From positions 1,364,001 through 1,428,000 of the forward strand of contig NZ_CM001403.1 in assembly GCF_000166195.2 (NCBI RefSeq): DNA of 64,000 nucleotides. The letters run 5' to 3'. The translations under genes were made by a program, and so were the position numbers. Below are positions 10,014 through 20,104 of this stretch, piece by piece; position 1 is the first letter of the stretch, and each line of letters opens with the position of its first letter. Below the pieces are notes generated by a model. That model saw only the letters and a program-made list of their open reading frames with translations, made no database searches and was not told the DNA's origin. This DNA is from Mucilaginibacter paludis DSM 18603 (lineage in GTDB: Bacteria; Bacteroidota; Bacteroidia; Sphingobacteriales; Sphingobacteriaceae).

Positions 10014-12578
10014 ATGACCATAAAATACTTTTGGGGGATATTTACGTTATCGCTGTACTTTTTTTCATTGCCGGCCACCGCACAGCAGCCCGGGCACGCT
10101 TCATACATCGCTGAGCAAAATCAAAAAGGATACTTCCCATTAGTATCCGGAGGAAAAGCAGCTGTAATTGTAGTTAGCCAAAATGATTGGGCTGGTGTAA
10201 GGATTGCATGCCGGAATTTAATTAAGGATATACATTCGGTTACCGGCTCAATGCCGGATTCTGCTATCAGCCTTAAAGGAAAGCAAGTTGTTATCATTGG
10301 CACACTCGGTAAAAACAAATGGATTGATCTGCTTGTGAAGCAAAAAAAGCTCGATGCAAGCGCTATAGCAGGCAAGTGGGAAACTTATCTTTTGCAGACG
10401 GTAGCAAATCCGTTTCCGGGCATTGATAACGCTTTGATCATCGCCGGTAGCGATAAACGCGGAACAATTTTCGGCGTTTATGATTTGTCGTCCCAGATTG
10501 GGGTATCGCCATGGTATTGGTGGGCAGATGTAAGTCCGAAAATTAAAAAAAACCTCTTTGTTGAGCCCGGGCCGCACACCGACGGAACACCGGCAGTTAA
10601 ATACAGGGGCATTTTCATCAACGACGAAGCTCCTGCCTTCTCCGGATGGGCCAAAGAAAAATTTGGTGGCGTAAACCACTTGGTTTATGAAAAAATGTTT
10701 GAATTAATCCTCCGGTTAAAGGGGAACTATTTATGGCCTGCCATGTGGGGAAATGCATTTAACGATGATGATAAGGCAAATCCGAGGCTGGCTGACGAGT
10801 ATGGTATTGTGATGGGCACGTCGCACCACGAACCCATGGACAGAGCACAGCAAGAATGGAAACGGTATGGCAAAGGGGATTGGAACTATGAAACTAATAA
10901 GGATAACCTGCAGGCGTTTTGGCGCAAAGGGATTGAAAACATGGGTTCCAAAGAAACTATAGTTACCATAGGCATGCGTGGAGATGGTGATATGCCGATG
11001 AGCGAGAGCAGTAATATTACCTTGCTGGAAAACATTGTTAAAGACCAGCGGACGATTATTGGGGATGTTTTAAAAAAGGATCCGGCGGAGGTACCTCAAA
11101 TGTGGGCTTTGTATAAAGAGGTACAGGATTACTACGATAAAGGCATGCGCGTGCCCGACGATGTAACCCTGCTGCTCTGCGACGATAACTGGGGAAACAT
11201 CCGTAAGCTTCCATCTCTCACCGACAAACAACGAAAAGGCGGATATGGTATTTACTACCATTTTGACTACGTTGGGGGGCCTCGAAATTACAAATGGCTT
11301 AATACCAACACCGTTGCAAAAACTTGGGAACAAATGCACCTGGCATATGCCTATAACGCCCGCCAGATTTGGATTGTGAATGTAGGTGACCTGAAACCGA
11401 TGGAATATCCAATCAGTTTTTTCCTGGATTATGCATGGAATCCCGACCGCTGGCCCGCCGAAAAGCTACATCAATATTCGGTAGACTGGGCAGCACAGCA
11501 ATTTGGGTTAAAATACGCCAGCCAAATTGCCGGCATGCTTTTACGCTACACACGTTACAATGCCCGCTGCAAACCCGAATTATTAAATGAAAACACCTAT
11601 AGCTTAACCAACTACAACGAGTTTGGAAGCGTTGTTAACCAATATAACGAGCTAAAACAAGAGGCCGAAGATTTGGATAAAAAGTTACCTGCACAGGATA
11701 AGGATGCCTTTTATCAATTGGTGTTACACCCCATACAAGCCTGTGCCAACTTGAATGAAATGTATTATGAAACAGCAAAAAACAAGTATTACGCCCAAGC
11801 GGGAAATGCCATGGAAGCTAACGCGGCTGCGGCAAGGGTAAAAAGTCTTTTTGAAAAAGATCAACAAATATCGGCCTATTATAATACCAAACTGGCAGGT
11901 GGCAAGTGGAATCATATGATGGACCAAACGCATATCGGTTACACTTTTTGGCAGCAGCCCCCGAATAATAAAATACCTGCCTTAACCATACTGAAACCAG
12001 ACAGTGCTTTAAACAAGGCTTTATTGCCAGCGAACCGTAAAACTGGCGCAAGCGTGCAACAGGCTGATTATACAGATAGCCGCGGTTATGTCGCCATAGA
12101 AGCTGCGCATTACAGCCGCGCTATTGAGGGATCAGGCGGAATTAGCTGGATGGTTATTCCAGACTATGGTAATACGCTTTCAGGCGTTACACCCTGGCCG
12201 GTAACAGCACCACGTGTTAAACCGGATGCCATGAGCCCGCGTTTGGAATACAACATCAACCTCAAAGACACCGGTACAGTAACCGTTAGCTGCTATATTT
12301 CGCCCACATTAGATTTTAGAAAAGGCGACGGGCTTTTCTACGCCATATCAATAGATGACGAAGTACCGCAGCAGGTAGTCATTACAACAAAGGTGGATGG
12401 CAGAGATTGGTCCAAAACCGTATCAAACAACATCAGGAAGCTGTCCACCAGGCACCATATTACCAAACCAGGTGCACACATCCTTAAATATTGGATGATC
12501 GATCCCGCTGTAGTGCTGGAAAAAATCATTGTTGATTCCGGCGGATTAAAGCCGAGCTATTTAGGGCCGCCGGAATAG
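10014..12578 (+). CDS. GH115 xylan alpha-1,2-glucuronidase
   Basis: Family GH115 enzymes remove (4-O-methyl-)glucuronic acid from internal as well as terminal xylose units of glucuronoxylan. The 854-aa protein has a signal peptide (to about residue 23, LPATAQ), an N-terminal alpha/beta domain, a barrel holding the conserved strings RGIFINDEAPAF, NYLWPAMWGNAF, GTSHHEPM and TIGMRGDGDMPM, a helical region, and a C-terminal beta domain (about 700-854). Length and motif order fit the family. It complements the GH67 enzyme further right, which acts only on terminally substituted oligosaccharides. It is divergent from the HTCS gene and convergent with the GH29 gene, with 67 bases between stops and no clear terminator. 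Confidence 0.93.
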   Translation: MTIKYFWGIFTLSLYFFSLPATAQQPGHASYIAEQNQKGYFPLVSGGKAAVIVVSQNDWAGVRIACRNLIKDIHSVTGSMPDSAISLKGKQVVIIGTLGKNKWIDLLVKQKKLDASAIAGKWETYLLQTVANPFPGIDNALIIAGSDKRGTIFGVYDLSSQIGVSPWYWWADVSPKIKKNLFVEPGPHTDGTPAVKYRGIFINDEAPAFSGWAKEKFGGVNHLVYEKMFELILRLKGNYLWPAMWGNAFNDDDKANPRLADEYGIVMGTSHHEPMDRAQQEWKRYGKGDWNYETNKDNLQAFWRKGIENMGSKETIVTIGMRGDGDMPMSESSNITLLENIVKDQRTIIGDVLKKDPAEVPQMWALYKEVQDYYDKGMRVPDDVTLLLCDDNWGNIRKLPSLTDKQRKGGYGIYYHFDYVGGPRNYKWLNTNTVAKTWEQMHLAYAYNARQIWIVNVGDLKPMEYPISFFLDYAWNPDRWPAEKLHQYSVDWAAQQFGLKYASQIAGMLLRYTRYNARCKPELLNENTYSLTNYNEFGSVVNQYNELKQEAEDLDKKLPAQDKDAFYQLVLHPIQACANLNEMYYETAKNKYYAQAGNAMEANAAAARVKSLFEKDQQISAYYNTKLAGGKWNHMMDQTHIGYTFWQQPPNNKIPALTILKPDSALNKALLPANRKTGASVQQADYTDSRGYVAIEAAHYSRAIEGSGGISWMVIPDYGNTLSGVTPWPVTAPRVKPDAMSPRLEYNINLKDTGTVTVSCYISPTLDFRKGDGLFYAISIDDEVPQQVVITTKVDGRDWSKTVSNNIRKLSTRHHITKPGAHILKYWMIDPAVVLEKIIVDSGGLKPSYLGPPE

Positions 12579-12645
12579 TATTACCTGCAGCACTAACTAT
12601 AGCTCATATTTATTTACAAGTTATTTAAGGCAATTAACTTGAGAC

Positions 12646-14289
12646 CTAACCTATTAACCCTTCTATTTTCAGCACAAAGGCATCTTTGCAGGGTGCCTGC
12701 TCTGGCATAGTTACTTTAAGGCCTTGAGCAGATTGGCTGTAAACAAGGTTTCCGCCATGGCCTAAAAGGCTTACCCTACCCGGCTGCCGCACACCTTCGC
12801 CAAGCGATTTGATAGTTACAGCATGGTCTGCAGGCCATCCTAAAAGAATGGCATATAATGTTTTGCCTTTGGAGGTAAACCTCATATCGTCGGCGGTAAA
12901 TGGTTTACCTTTCCCTTCATTGAAACCCTGTGCGCTTAATGGTGCTGCAGACTCGATAGCCGGGCCTTCGCCAAAAACCGTCCACGGGCGGGTACCATAA
13001 ATAGCTTCGCTGTTAACCTGCATCCATTGCCCTATATTGTCTACCACGGCTCTTTCCTTTTCGTCCATGGATCCATCACCCCGCAATGGAACATTCAGCA
13101 TCAGGTTACCGTTTTTACTCACCACATCAGCAAGCGTATGGATAACTGTTTTAGCGGTTTTGTAGCCGTTCTCCTCGTAAACCCTACGGTCATAGTGCCA
13201 TTGCCCAATGCAGGTATCTGTTTGCCACGGCTCCGGCTCAATTTTATTGCTTTGCCCACGCTCAATATCCCATATCATACATTTACGTTGCTGCTCATCC
13301 AGTATCTTTCCAAAAATGCCGGCATTAAGCTTTCCGTGCCTTTTTAAATTGGTGTTGTATAAGTGCGCAGCTATGCGCAGGCCCGCATCGCTTGCAGGCC
13401 ATAAGGGCAATGCGGTATCGTCAAAATAGATAAATTCAGGCTCATAGTTATCTATCAGCTCTATGGTCCGCTTATAGAATTTTTCGCAGTATTCCTTTGA
13501 AGGCGGGCAAACCCCGTTACCCCAGTTCCACTGCCTGTGTATCGTCCCATCAATATCGCTTTTTTCACTCAGGGCATGGTTTTGCGCATACAGTTCCTGT
13601 GGATCAAATTTATTCCACCACTTTCCGGCCCCATCGGAAGCTGTTAATTTGCCGTCGTAAGGAACACCTGCCAGCGGCCCGTTCTTGTCTGCTCGTTGCG
13701 CGGTTTCGTACCAGCTCCAGGCGTGTGCCGCATGCACACTCACGCCAAAAGGTAAACCGGCGTTCTTTGCCGCTTTTGCCCAGCCACCGATCAAATCTTT
13801 TTTGGGGCCAACTTTAGTGGAGTTCCAGCTTTGATACTTGCTGTTGTATAAGTCTAAATTATCGTGATGGTTTGCCAGTGCCATGAAATACCTCGCACCG
13901 GTTTTTTTGTATAACGATACCAGTTCCTCCGGATCCCACCGCTCAGCTTTCCATTCGTTAATCACATCCTTAAAGCCGAATTTGGATGGATGCCCATATT
14001 TTTTACAGTGATATTTATATTGATCGCTCCCTTCCTGGTACATGCCCCGCGCGTACCAGTCGCCACGTTCAGGCTGGCATTGGGGGCCCCAATGTGCCCA
14101 CATTCCAAATTTAGCATCTCGAAACCAATCGGGCACCTGGTATTTAGCGAGTGACTCCCAGGTGGGTTGAAACGGACCTGCAGCCTTAACACCCTCTCCG
14201 GATAGAAAAAGATTATTTGCAGATGATTTTGACAGCCATAAAGATGATGCCGCGGCCAGCCCGCCTTTGATCAATGTTCTTCTTTTCAT
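12646..14289 (-). CDS. GH29 alpha-L-fucosidase family protein
   Basis: A 547-aa retaining alpha-L-fucosidase-type hydrolase. The N-terminus MKRRTLIKGGLAAASSLWLS carries a twin-arginine-like signal, suggesting Tat export; that is inference from the RR pair. The barrel starts at WFRDAKFGMWAHWGPQ (about 55-70). D290 in FIYFDDTAL is in the position of the GH29 nucleophile. HHDNLDLYNS (141-150) is the family's HHDGF-like block. A C-terminal beta-sandwich follows from about residue 430. It is divergent from the AraC regulator gene with a 229-base shared upstream region. Fucose is not part of simple xylans, so the target may be xyloglucan or another decorated hemicellulose; the exact substrate is uncertain. 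Confidence 0.85.
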   Translation of the reverse strand: MKRRTLIKGGLAAASSLWLSKSSANNLFLSGEGVKAAGPFQPTWESLAKYQVPDWFRDAKFGMWAHWGPQCQPERGDWYARGMYQEGSDQYKYHCKKYGHPSKFGFKDVINEWKAERWDPEELVSLYKKTGARYFMALANHHDNLDLYNSKYQSWNSTKVGPKKDLIGGWAKAAKNAGLPFGVSVHAAHAWSWYETAQRADKNGPLAGVPYDGKLTASDGAGKWWNKFDPQELYAQNHALSEKSDIDGTIHRQWNWGNGVCPPSKEYCEKFYKRTIELIDNYEPEFIYFDDTALPLWPASDAGLRIAAHLYNTNLKRHGKLNAGIFGKILDEQQRKCMIWDIERGQSNKIEPEPWQTDTCIGQWHYDRRVYEENGYKTAKTVIHTLADVVSKNGNLMLNVPLRGDGSMDEKERAVVDNIGQWMQVNSEAIYGTRPWTVFGEGPAIESAAPLSAQGFNEGKGKPFTADDMRFTSKGKTLYAILLGWPADHAVTIKSLGEGVRQPGRVSLLGHGGNLVYSQSAQGLKVTMPEQAPCKDAFVLKIEGLIG

Positions 14290-14518
14290 AATTTATTGAT
14301 AATGATACGTTTTTAAACCTAACCCGACAGTTTCTTTATGTCATACTTTCCTGATATGACATAAGATTCCTGATCAGCATGGATAATTGGTTACACGGCG
14401 CCATACTGGCAACTATGCTTATAAACCAAAACTACGCGCCACTTTTGTTTTAAATTAAACACAATCAGACTTTTTTTTGCACAAAACAGACTTTTCATTA
14501 TCTTCGTTAGATGCCATC

Positions 14519-15400
14519 ATGATCAAGCGGATTCTTAACTATAATTTTTCTTTACTCAATACAGATCATGTCAAACTTGGCCCTAAATGGAATTACGCCA
14601 ATGTGATCAGCCCTTACCATCGCGTTTATTACATCAACGAAGGAGAAGGTGAAATATCTCATTTTCAAAAAAAATTCAAACTTGAGCGGGGGCATTTGTA
14701 TATGATACCCAGCTATACTATGTGCAGCCTGAAATGTACAGAACACCTGAGTCAATTTTTCGTACAGTTTTTTGAAGAATCGTCAAACGGAATATCGTTA
14801 TTTTCAAACATCCGTTCAATTCTAACGGTGCCTGCAAGGGATATCGACATCATTAATTTTAAGCGCTTAGTGGAAATTAACCCGGGCCGTGGAATCAACC
14901 GGTCGGACAATCCTAAAATATACGAAAAAAATAATTATTATAAAGAATATCAGGATCTGAATAATAACCAAAATATGTCCGATTTCCTGGAAACACAAGG
15001 CATCCTGATCCAACTGACCTCCAGGTTTGTGGCTCCTGAATTTTTGATACAAAAACAACCGGACTATATCCCTGACAAAATATTAGAGACCATTAATTTT
15101 ATTTCTGTTAGCCTGCACAAGCCCTTGTCGGTTAAATTTCTCGGAGAAAGAATTAATCTGAACCCTGAATATTTTTCACGATTGTTTGAACAATATACCG
15201 GCTCAAGGCCGCTACAGTTTATTAATCAAAAGCGGGTTGAGCACGCGCAATACCTCATCAGTACCAGCCAGGCCACCTATTCGGCCATCGCCGAATCAAC
15301 AGGTTTTGAAAGCCTTTCGCATTTTTCGCGCACATTTAAAAAAAATTCAGGGCTAACACCCACAGCCTATAAAAAACGAAACTTTATGGCGGCCAAATAA
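14519..15400 (+). CDS. AraC-family transcriptional regulator
   Basis: A 293-aa cytoplasmic regulator: an AraC_binding-like cupin N-terminal half (about 1-160, with EGEGEISHFQ and LERGHLYMIP) and a C-terminal double HTH (about 190-290) ending SHFSRTFKKNSGLTPTAYKK, the classic AraC signature. The frame opens at a TTG at 14477, but the ATG at 14519 is the better start because the preceding 14 residues do not belong to a fold I recognise. It is divergent from the GH29 gene, so it probably senses a sugar and controls the fucosidase or nearby genes. The ligand is not visible from sequence. Confidence 0.9.
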   Translation: MIKRILNYNFSLLNTDHVKLGPKWNYANVISPYHRVYYINEGEGEISHFQKKFKLERGHLYMIPSYTMCSLKCTEHLSQFFVQFFEESSNGISLFSNIRSILTVPARDIDIINFKRLVEINPGRGINRSDNPKIYEKNNYYKEYQDLNNNQNMSDFLETQGILIQLTSRFVAPEFLIQKQPDYIPDKILETINFISVSLHKPLSVKFLGERINLNPEYFSRLFEQYTGSRPLQFINQKRVEHAQYLISTSQATYSAIAESTGFESLSHFSRTFKKNSGLTPTAYKKRNFMAAK

Positions 15401-15586
15401 CCTGCGTCCGTTTATGCAAACCAATTGATAAACTACGCCCGACAAGAAAACGAATATCAAAACAGGCAGTAAAAAAAATATCTATCTATATTTATGAATA
15501 TATGTAGCATTGATTTGGACATTCGTTCCATCTTGTTATTGAGATACTTCGTTAATTTGGGTACCCTGAATTATAATTCCTGAAAC

Positions 15587-17815
15587 ATGTTTACTGCTTT
15601 ACCAGTCCTGCTTACTAAAGTATGCCAGGGCCGGAGCTCCATTACATTAAAAAAAAAGTGGATTGGATTACCGGCTACGCCAAAATTAGTATTGCGCTAT
15701 TTTCTGATGCTCATTTTAATGACCGTCAATAGCCTTGCTTTTTGTCAAACAGGTGATGGCAGCATTCCGTTTAGTGTATTGGCCGGCCTGAAAAGGTCGC
15801 CTGTTTTTTTAACCATAACCGCAGATACGGCTCTTATCAATACGTCGGCATTCAAATCCCAACCAGACTCCATACCGGTAAAAGCTTTTCAATTTGCAGA
15901 ACGTACCGAAGTAGCCATAACGCCGGCAAACGCAGGTGTATGGGAAACAACCACCGCCGGCTCCGTGTGGCGATTGGGTATCCGATCCGCCAAGGCTTAT
16001 TCCATTTACTTAAACTTTAAAACTTTTGATCTGATAAATGGTGCCCGCCTATTTGTTTACAGCCCTAAACTGGAACAACTGAGAGGCGGTATTACATCAA
16101 CAAACCAAGCTTTTAAACGATTGTCTACTCCGCCGATATCAGGCGACAGCCTGATCCTGGAGCTTGACGTACCTGCGGGTGTCAGCAATTTCGGCCATTT
16201 GCAGCTGTCGCGGGTTTATCATGATGTGGTGGGTGTTTTTAAAAAATCAAACCTGGTTAGTACCGGTGTTTCCGCTGATTTGTGCGATCAAAATATCAAT
16301 TGCGAAAACGGCATTTACTGGCAAACCGAAAAGAAGGCGGTATGTAAAATTATTACGGATGGCGCCCTTAGTACAGGCTGTATGATGGGTAATACTGCAA
16401 AAGGCAAGCAACCGTACCTGATTACAGCGTACCACACCATGTTTGACAGCATCCATGCCGCCGATGCTGTTTTCATTTTTAACTACGAAAACAATTGCAA
16501 CCAAACAACGCTACATGAGCTGCAAAGCTTATCGGGCGCTACCATCATTGCCAGTACCCCCGGGATGGACTATGCCCTGCTCAGGCTAAATGATGTGCCC
16601 CCACCCTCATTCAGTCCCTATTACGCCGGGTGGGACATCCGCGATAACGTTCCGCTTAATGGAGTCTGCATTCATCATCCAGGGGGTAAGCATACTCAAA
16701 TTGCGCTGGACTATCATGCAATTAGCACGGCAAGTTTCGGGATGGGATATTTACCCAACTCATCGTGGAAAGTTGAGCGTTGGGATATTGGGTCTACCGA
16801 ACCAGGCTCGTCGGGCGCGCCTTTGTTTAATCAGCAACACCATTTAATCGGGACATTAACCGGCGGCTATTCATCTTGTAACTACCAGGGAAGTGATTTT
16901 TTTAACAAACTGAATACCTCCTGGGATGCATCCCTTAATTCGGTAAATAGCATAAAAGCCGCCCTTGACCCTGCAAACTCAGGCGCCGGTGTGATAGATG
17001 GCTACGACCCGTATGGTTTTAACCCTGGTGATTGCGATACCATATCCCAGATTTCGGCCACGGAGAAAAAGGTGGTAAGCTCTGCGGGGCTGCAATGGGG
17101 ATATCTTTCCGGCAATAACTCTTCCGGATTTTCAGCCTTTGCCGAAAAGTTCACCACGGCTTCTTCTTTGCTCATCCCCGGTTTTTATATCGATGTAGCC
17201 AGCCTATCCTACGCAAACCCCGCAGCAAGCATTGAGGTAAAAATATGGCAAGGCAACAATTCACCACAAAAAGAAATATACCACCAGACCGTATTTTTAA
17301 AAGACCTTAAAGCCGGGATAGCCAATTACATCACATTGGATTCTGCGGTGAAGGTAAGTTCTGGTTTCTTTATCGGCTATCAAATCAATTACAATAGCCC
17401 GGCCTACCTATTTGCCGTTTATCATGCCGCCGACCGCGGAAAAAGAGGATCATCATCTATGTATGTTTTTAATGGTTCGTGGAACAGTACCCAAACAATG
17501 GATCCATTTTATTATTCCACCTCGCTTGCTATCAGTATTACGGAGTGCTACGGCCGTTCAACTGCCTTAACAAGAAACCAGTTGCTCTTGTTCCCCAATC
17601 CAACCAACAACTATGTGGATATGATCACCCCGGATGGATTCATCGTCAGCGATGTGCGGTGTTACGATATATCAGGGCACCAGCACCCGGTAATTTTCCG
17701 CCCGTCGGAAGTTGCTCCACGAGTTTTTTTTGATCTCCAGCCGGGCGTGTACCTGCTCTATGTGATGAGCGCGGGAAAACAAATGGCATCCAAATTTATC
17801 GTACAAAACAGGTGA
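15587..17815 (+). CDS. Secreted trypsin-fold serine protease with T9SS sorting domain
   Basis: A 742-aa protease resembling lysyl endopeptidases (family S1). After an N-terminal hydrophobic segment near residues 36-52 (ending AFCQ) comes a propeptide-like region, then the protease domain. The triad appears as H283 in TAYHTM, D328 in GMDYALL and S409 in GSSGAP. Several cysteines (DLCDQNINCENG, GCMMG, ENNC, CIHH) fit a disulfide-bonded extracellular enzyme. The last about 75 residues (LLLFPNPTNN to FIVQNR) are a type A T9SS C-terminal domain, so the protein should be secreted through the outer membrane. The start could be a later Met such as MLILMT. It lies 42 bases before the shortened HTCS gene, perhaps in one transcript. 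Its link to xylan use is not evident. Confidence 0.88.
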   Translation: MFTALPVLLTKVCQGRSSITLKKKWIGLPATPKLVLRYFLMLILMTVNSLAFCQTGDGSIPFSVLAGLKRSPVFLTITADTALINTSAFKSQPDSIPVKAFQFAERTEVAITPANAGVWETTTAGSVWRLGIRSAKAYSIYLNFKTFDLINGARLFVYSPKLEQLRGGITSTNQAFKRLSTPPISGDSLILELDVPAGVSNFGHLQLSRVYHDVVGVFKKSNLVSTGVSADLCDQNINCENGIYWQTEKKAVCKIITDGALSTGCMMGNTAKGKQPYLITAYHTMFDSIHAADAVFIFNYENNCNQTTLHELQSLSGATIIASTPGMDYALLRLNDVPPPSFSPYYAGWDIRDNVPLNGVCIHHPGGKHTQIALDYHAISTASFGMGYLPNSSWKVERWDIGSTEPGSSGAPLFNQQHHLIGTLTGGYSSCNYQGSDFFNKLNTSWDASLNSVNSIKAALDPANSGAGVIDGYDPYGFNPGDCDTISQISATEKKVVSSAGLQWGYLSGNNSSGFSAFAEKFTTASSLLIPGFYIDVASLSYANPAASIEVKIWQGNNSPQKEIYHQTVFLKDLKAGIANYITLDSAVKVSSGFFIGYQINYNSPAYLFAVYHAADRGKRGSSSMYVFNGSWNSTQTMDPFYYSTSLAISITECYGRSTALTRNQLLLFPNPTNNYVDMITPDGFIVSDVRCYDISGHQHPVIFRPSEVAPRVFFDLQPGVYLLYVMSAGKQMASKFIVQNR

Positions 17816-17857
17816 TATAAATAACTAAGCCAATTGAACCAGTAATCATCCATTGAT

Positions 17858-19933
17858 ATGAAATTGTCGGGCAAATTATCATTTACAACTGGCATTGCAT
17901 TTCTGGCAGTGTGTGCCCTTGGCGGTCAGCCAAGAGCGTTGGCGCAATGCGGAGTAAAAAGTCACTTTGAAAATAAACAACTTGGCCAACGTCATCAGGC
18001 ATTTAAACAAACGTTCTTTTTAATCCAATTGCTCGCCTTGGATGAAACACCTGGCCAAAACTATCAAGCCTATACCGTTGGACGCGATGATAAAGGTAAT
18101 AACATAGCGTCCAAAAAACATAAAGCTGCCTTCATCAATCCCTATCCAGGTAAATATACCTTTAAAGTTACGCGGTCAAACCAATATGCCCTGTTAAGAA
18201 TGGTTGATTTACACCCTTACTGGAAAACCTCCTGGGCATACCTGTTTTGCCTCGCCGTGTTGATTACTCTTGCCTGGGTATTGATCAAACTAATGCTATC
18301 GCGGATTTCTCAAGCGCAAAAACAGAGGTCAGAACATGCACAACGCAGTCAGGTGGAAGACCTAAGTAAGGCTAAAATGCAGTTTTTTCTTAACATATCC
18401 CGCGAACTCAGCATACCGTTAACTTTAATGCTCGCTCCGCTTGAGCAGATTATTAAAAACCGCAGTTTAACCTACGAGGTACAAGGAGAGCTAAACCTTG
18501 TATACCACAATGCCGGAAAGTTACATGAACTGGTTAACGAATTAATGGATTTTACCAAACCGGGACATACCAACTCTAAATTGAATATTTATCAATACGA
18601 CATAGTTCAATTTGCCAGCGATCTGTTCAGTATTTTTGCTGAAGAAGCGGCACACCGGCAAATCAATTATATTTTTGTTTGTGAGGATTTTGAAATTTGG
18701 GCTTGGTTTGACAAAAGCAGGATGGAAAAGGCAATAGTTAACCTGATCAGCAATGCTTTTAATTATACATCGAACGGCGGAAGTATCCAACTATGCATCG
18801 AGCAATCTGGTACCGGCACACAACTCCCCGACGATGCCAAAGTTAGAATAGCTGTAATTGATAACGGAAGCGGTATAGCAGAAGCTGATTTAAGCCGGGT
18901 ATTCGACCCTTTTTTTCAAAGGTCAGAAAATGCCACGGGCCACAACGCAGGAGCAGGAATTGGATTGACCCTGGTTAAAAACATTGTTGAATTGCATAAC
19001 GGCGCGGTTTACGTCACCAGCGAAAAATGGCTTAAAACCTGCTTTGTTGTTGAAATCCCATTGCGCATTGATCCGTTTAATAATTTTGATTTCGCTATAC
19101 AACCTTTGCGTCACAGGGCGCCGCTAAGCCTAAATCTTCGTAGCCCCAAAGCTAAAAAAGAGGAACTCAACGTCCCACTTATTCTTATCGCCGAAGATGA
19201 TTTTGCCTTAAAAGCTTACCTGGTATCAGCATTATCAGAAAACTACCGTGTTATTGAAGCGGCCAACGGAAATGAGGCCTATGAAATCAGCCTCCGGTAT
19301 TTGCCGGATGTGATTATCAGTGACGTATTAATGCCACATTGCAACGGTATAGCCTTATGTAAAAAAATTAAATCGACCGGGGCAACGGCTCACATCCCTG
19401 TCATCCTACTCACCGCAACCACTTCAATTGCAGACCAATTGCAGGGTATGACTTCGGGAGCAGACACTTACTTAACAAAGCCCCTGAGTATAGATATACT
19501 AAAGGCACATATTAGCCAACTGGTAACTGCGCAGCAGCACCTTCGTGCGCCTATTAGTCAGGACAGTCATTTCAGCCACCAAAACCAAACTTTAAATACC
19601 GAACAGGAGGAATTTTTGAAAAAAGCGACTGATTATGTTTTGAAAAATTTAAGTTGTGAAAGTAGCCTTGGGGTAGAAAGCATGTCGGAAGCGCTTAACC
19701 TGAGCCGGAGCAATTTGTTTAGAAAAGTAAAATCAGCTACGGGCAAATCAGTTATTGATTTTATCAGGGCGATTAAACTTAAAGAAGCGATAAAGCTAAT
19801 GGAAAGCGGAAAGCATTCGATAGCTGAAGTGGCTTATCTTACTGGTTTTAAGTCGCCTGCTTATTTTACCAAGAGCTTTAAAGAGCAATATGGCAAGTCG
19901 CCTTCGGGCTTTCTAAAAAAAACTGCTGAATAA
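17858..19933 (+). CDS. Shortened HTCS-like protein with Arg in place of the kinase His
   Basis: A 691-aa protein with the rear half of an HTCS. It has a signal peptide (1-30), only a remnant of the Y_Y_Y domain (about 65-110, PGKYTFKVTRSN), a membrane segment (about 126-148), HisKA, HATPase (NLISNA, DNGSGI, GAGIGL), a receiver (EDD near 446-448, phospho-acceptor D489 in SDVLMP) and an AraC HTH (about 590-691). The whole beta-propeller sensor is absent. In HisKA the block that reads LSHEFRTP in the neighbouring HTCS reads ISRELSIP here; R182 (codon CGC at 18401) replaces the phospho-accepting His. ATP-binding and receiver motifs are kept, so it is probably not simple decay. It may act through partner phosphorylation or independently of phosphate. 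Confidence 0.88.
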   Translation: MKLSGKLSFTTGIAFLAVCALGGQPRALAQCGVKSHFENKQLGQRHQAFKQTFFLIQLLALDETPGQNYQAYTVGRDDKGNNIASKKHKAAFINPYPGKYTFKVTRSNQYALLRMVDLHPYWKTSWAYLFCLAVLITLAWVLIKLMLSRISQAQKQRSEHAQRSQVEDLSKAKMQFFLNISRELSIPLTLMLAPLEQIIKNRSLTYEVQGELNLVYHNAGKLHELVNELMDFTKPGHTNSKLNIYQYDIVQFASDLFSIFAEEAAHRQINYIFVCEDFEIWAWFDKSRMEKAIVNLISNAFNYTSNGGSIQLCIEQSGTGTQLPDDAKVRIAVIDNGSGIAEADLSRVFDPFFQRSENATGHNAGAGIGLTLVKNIVELHNGAVYVTSEKWLKTCFVVEIPLRIDPFNNFDFAIQPLRHRAPLSLNLRSPKAKKEELNVPLILIAEDDFALKAYLVSALSENYRVIEAANGNEAYEISLRYLPDVIISDVLMPHCNGIALCKKIKSTGATAHIPVILLTATTSIADQLQGMTSGADTYLTKPLSIDILKAHISQLVTAQQHLRAPISQDSHFSHQNQTLNTEQEEFLKKATDYVLKNLSCESSLGVESMSEALNLSRSNLFRKVKSATGKSVIDFIRAIKLKEAIKLMESGKHSIAEVAYLTGFKSPAYFTKSFKEQYGKSPSGFLKKTAE

Positions 19934-20104
19934 AATCTACGTTAAGGCTAAACATGGCCGGTAACGACGATGAGGCATCAATCTTTCATCATTTTTTATA
20001 CTATTTGACCGATTTGTGATACCTCCTCACGGGCAGCTGTACTTAGTTTTGACTTGCCTGATGAAGGCACCAATCATTTTATTTAACCAAAATTTACCTC
20101 TCTT

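Noticed and set aside
12060..12075. ggctgattataca inside the GH115 gene, resembling the palindrome array unit
   Set aside because: It is a single half-site in coding sequence with no partner arm, so chance is the simplest explanation.
12204..12222. caccacgtgttaaac as a possible parS site
   Set aside because: Only the central cacgtg fits the tgttncacgtgnaaca pattern; it lies inside the GH115 gene, far from parAB.
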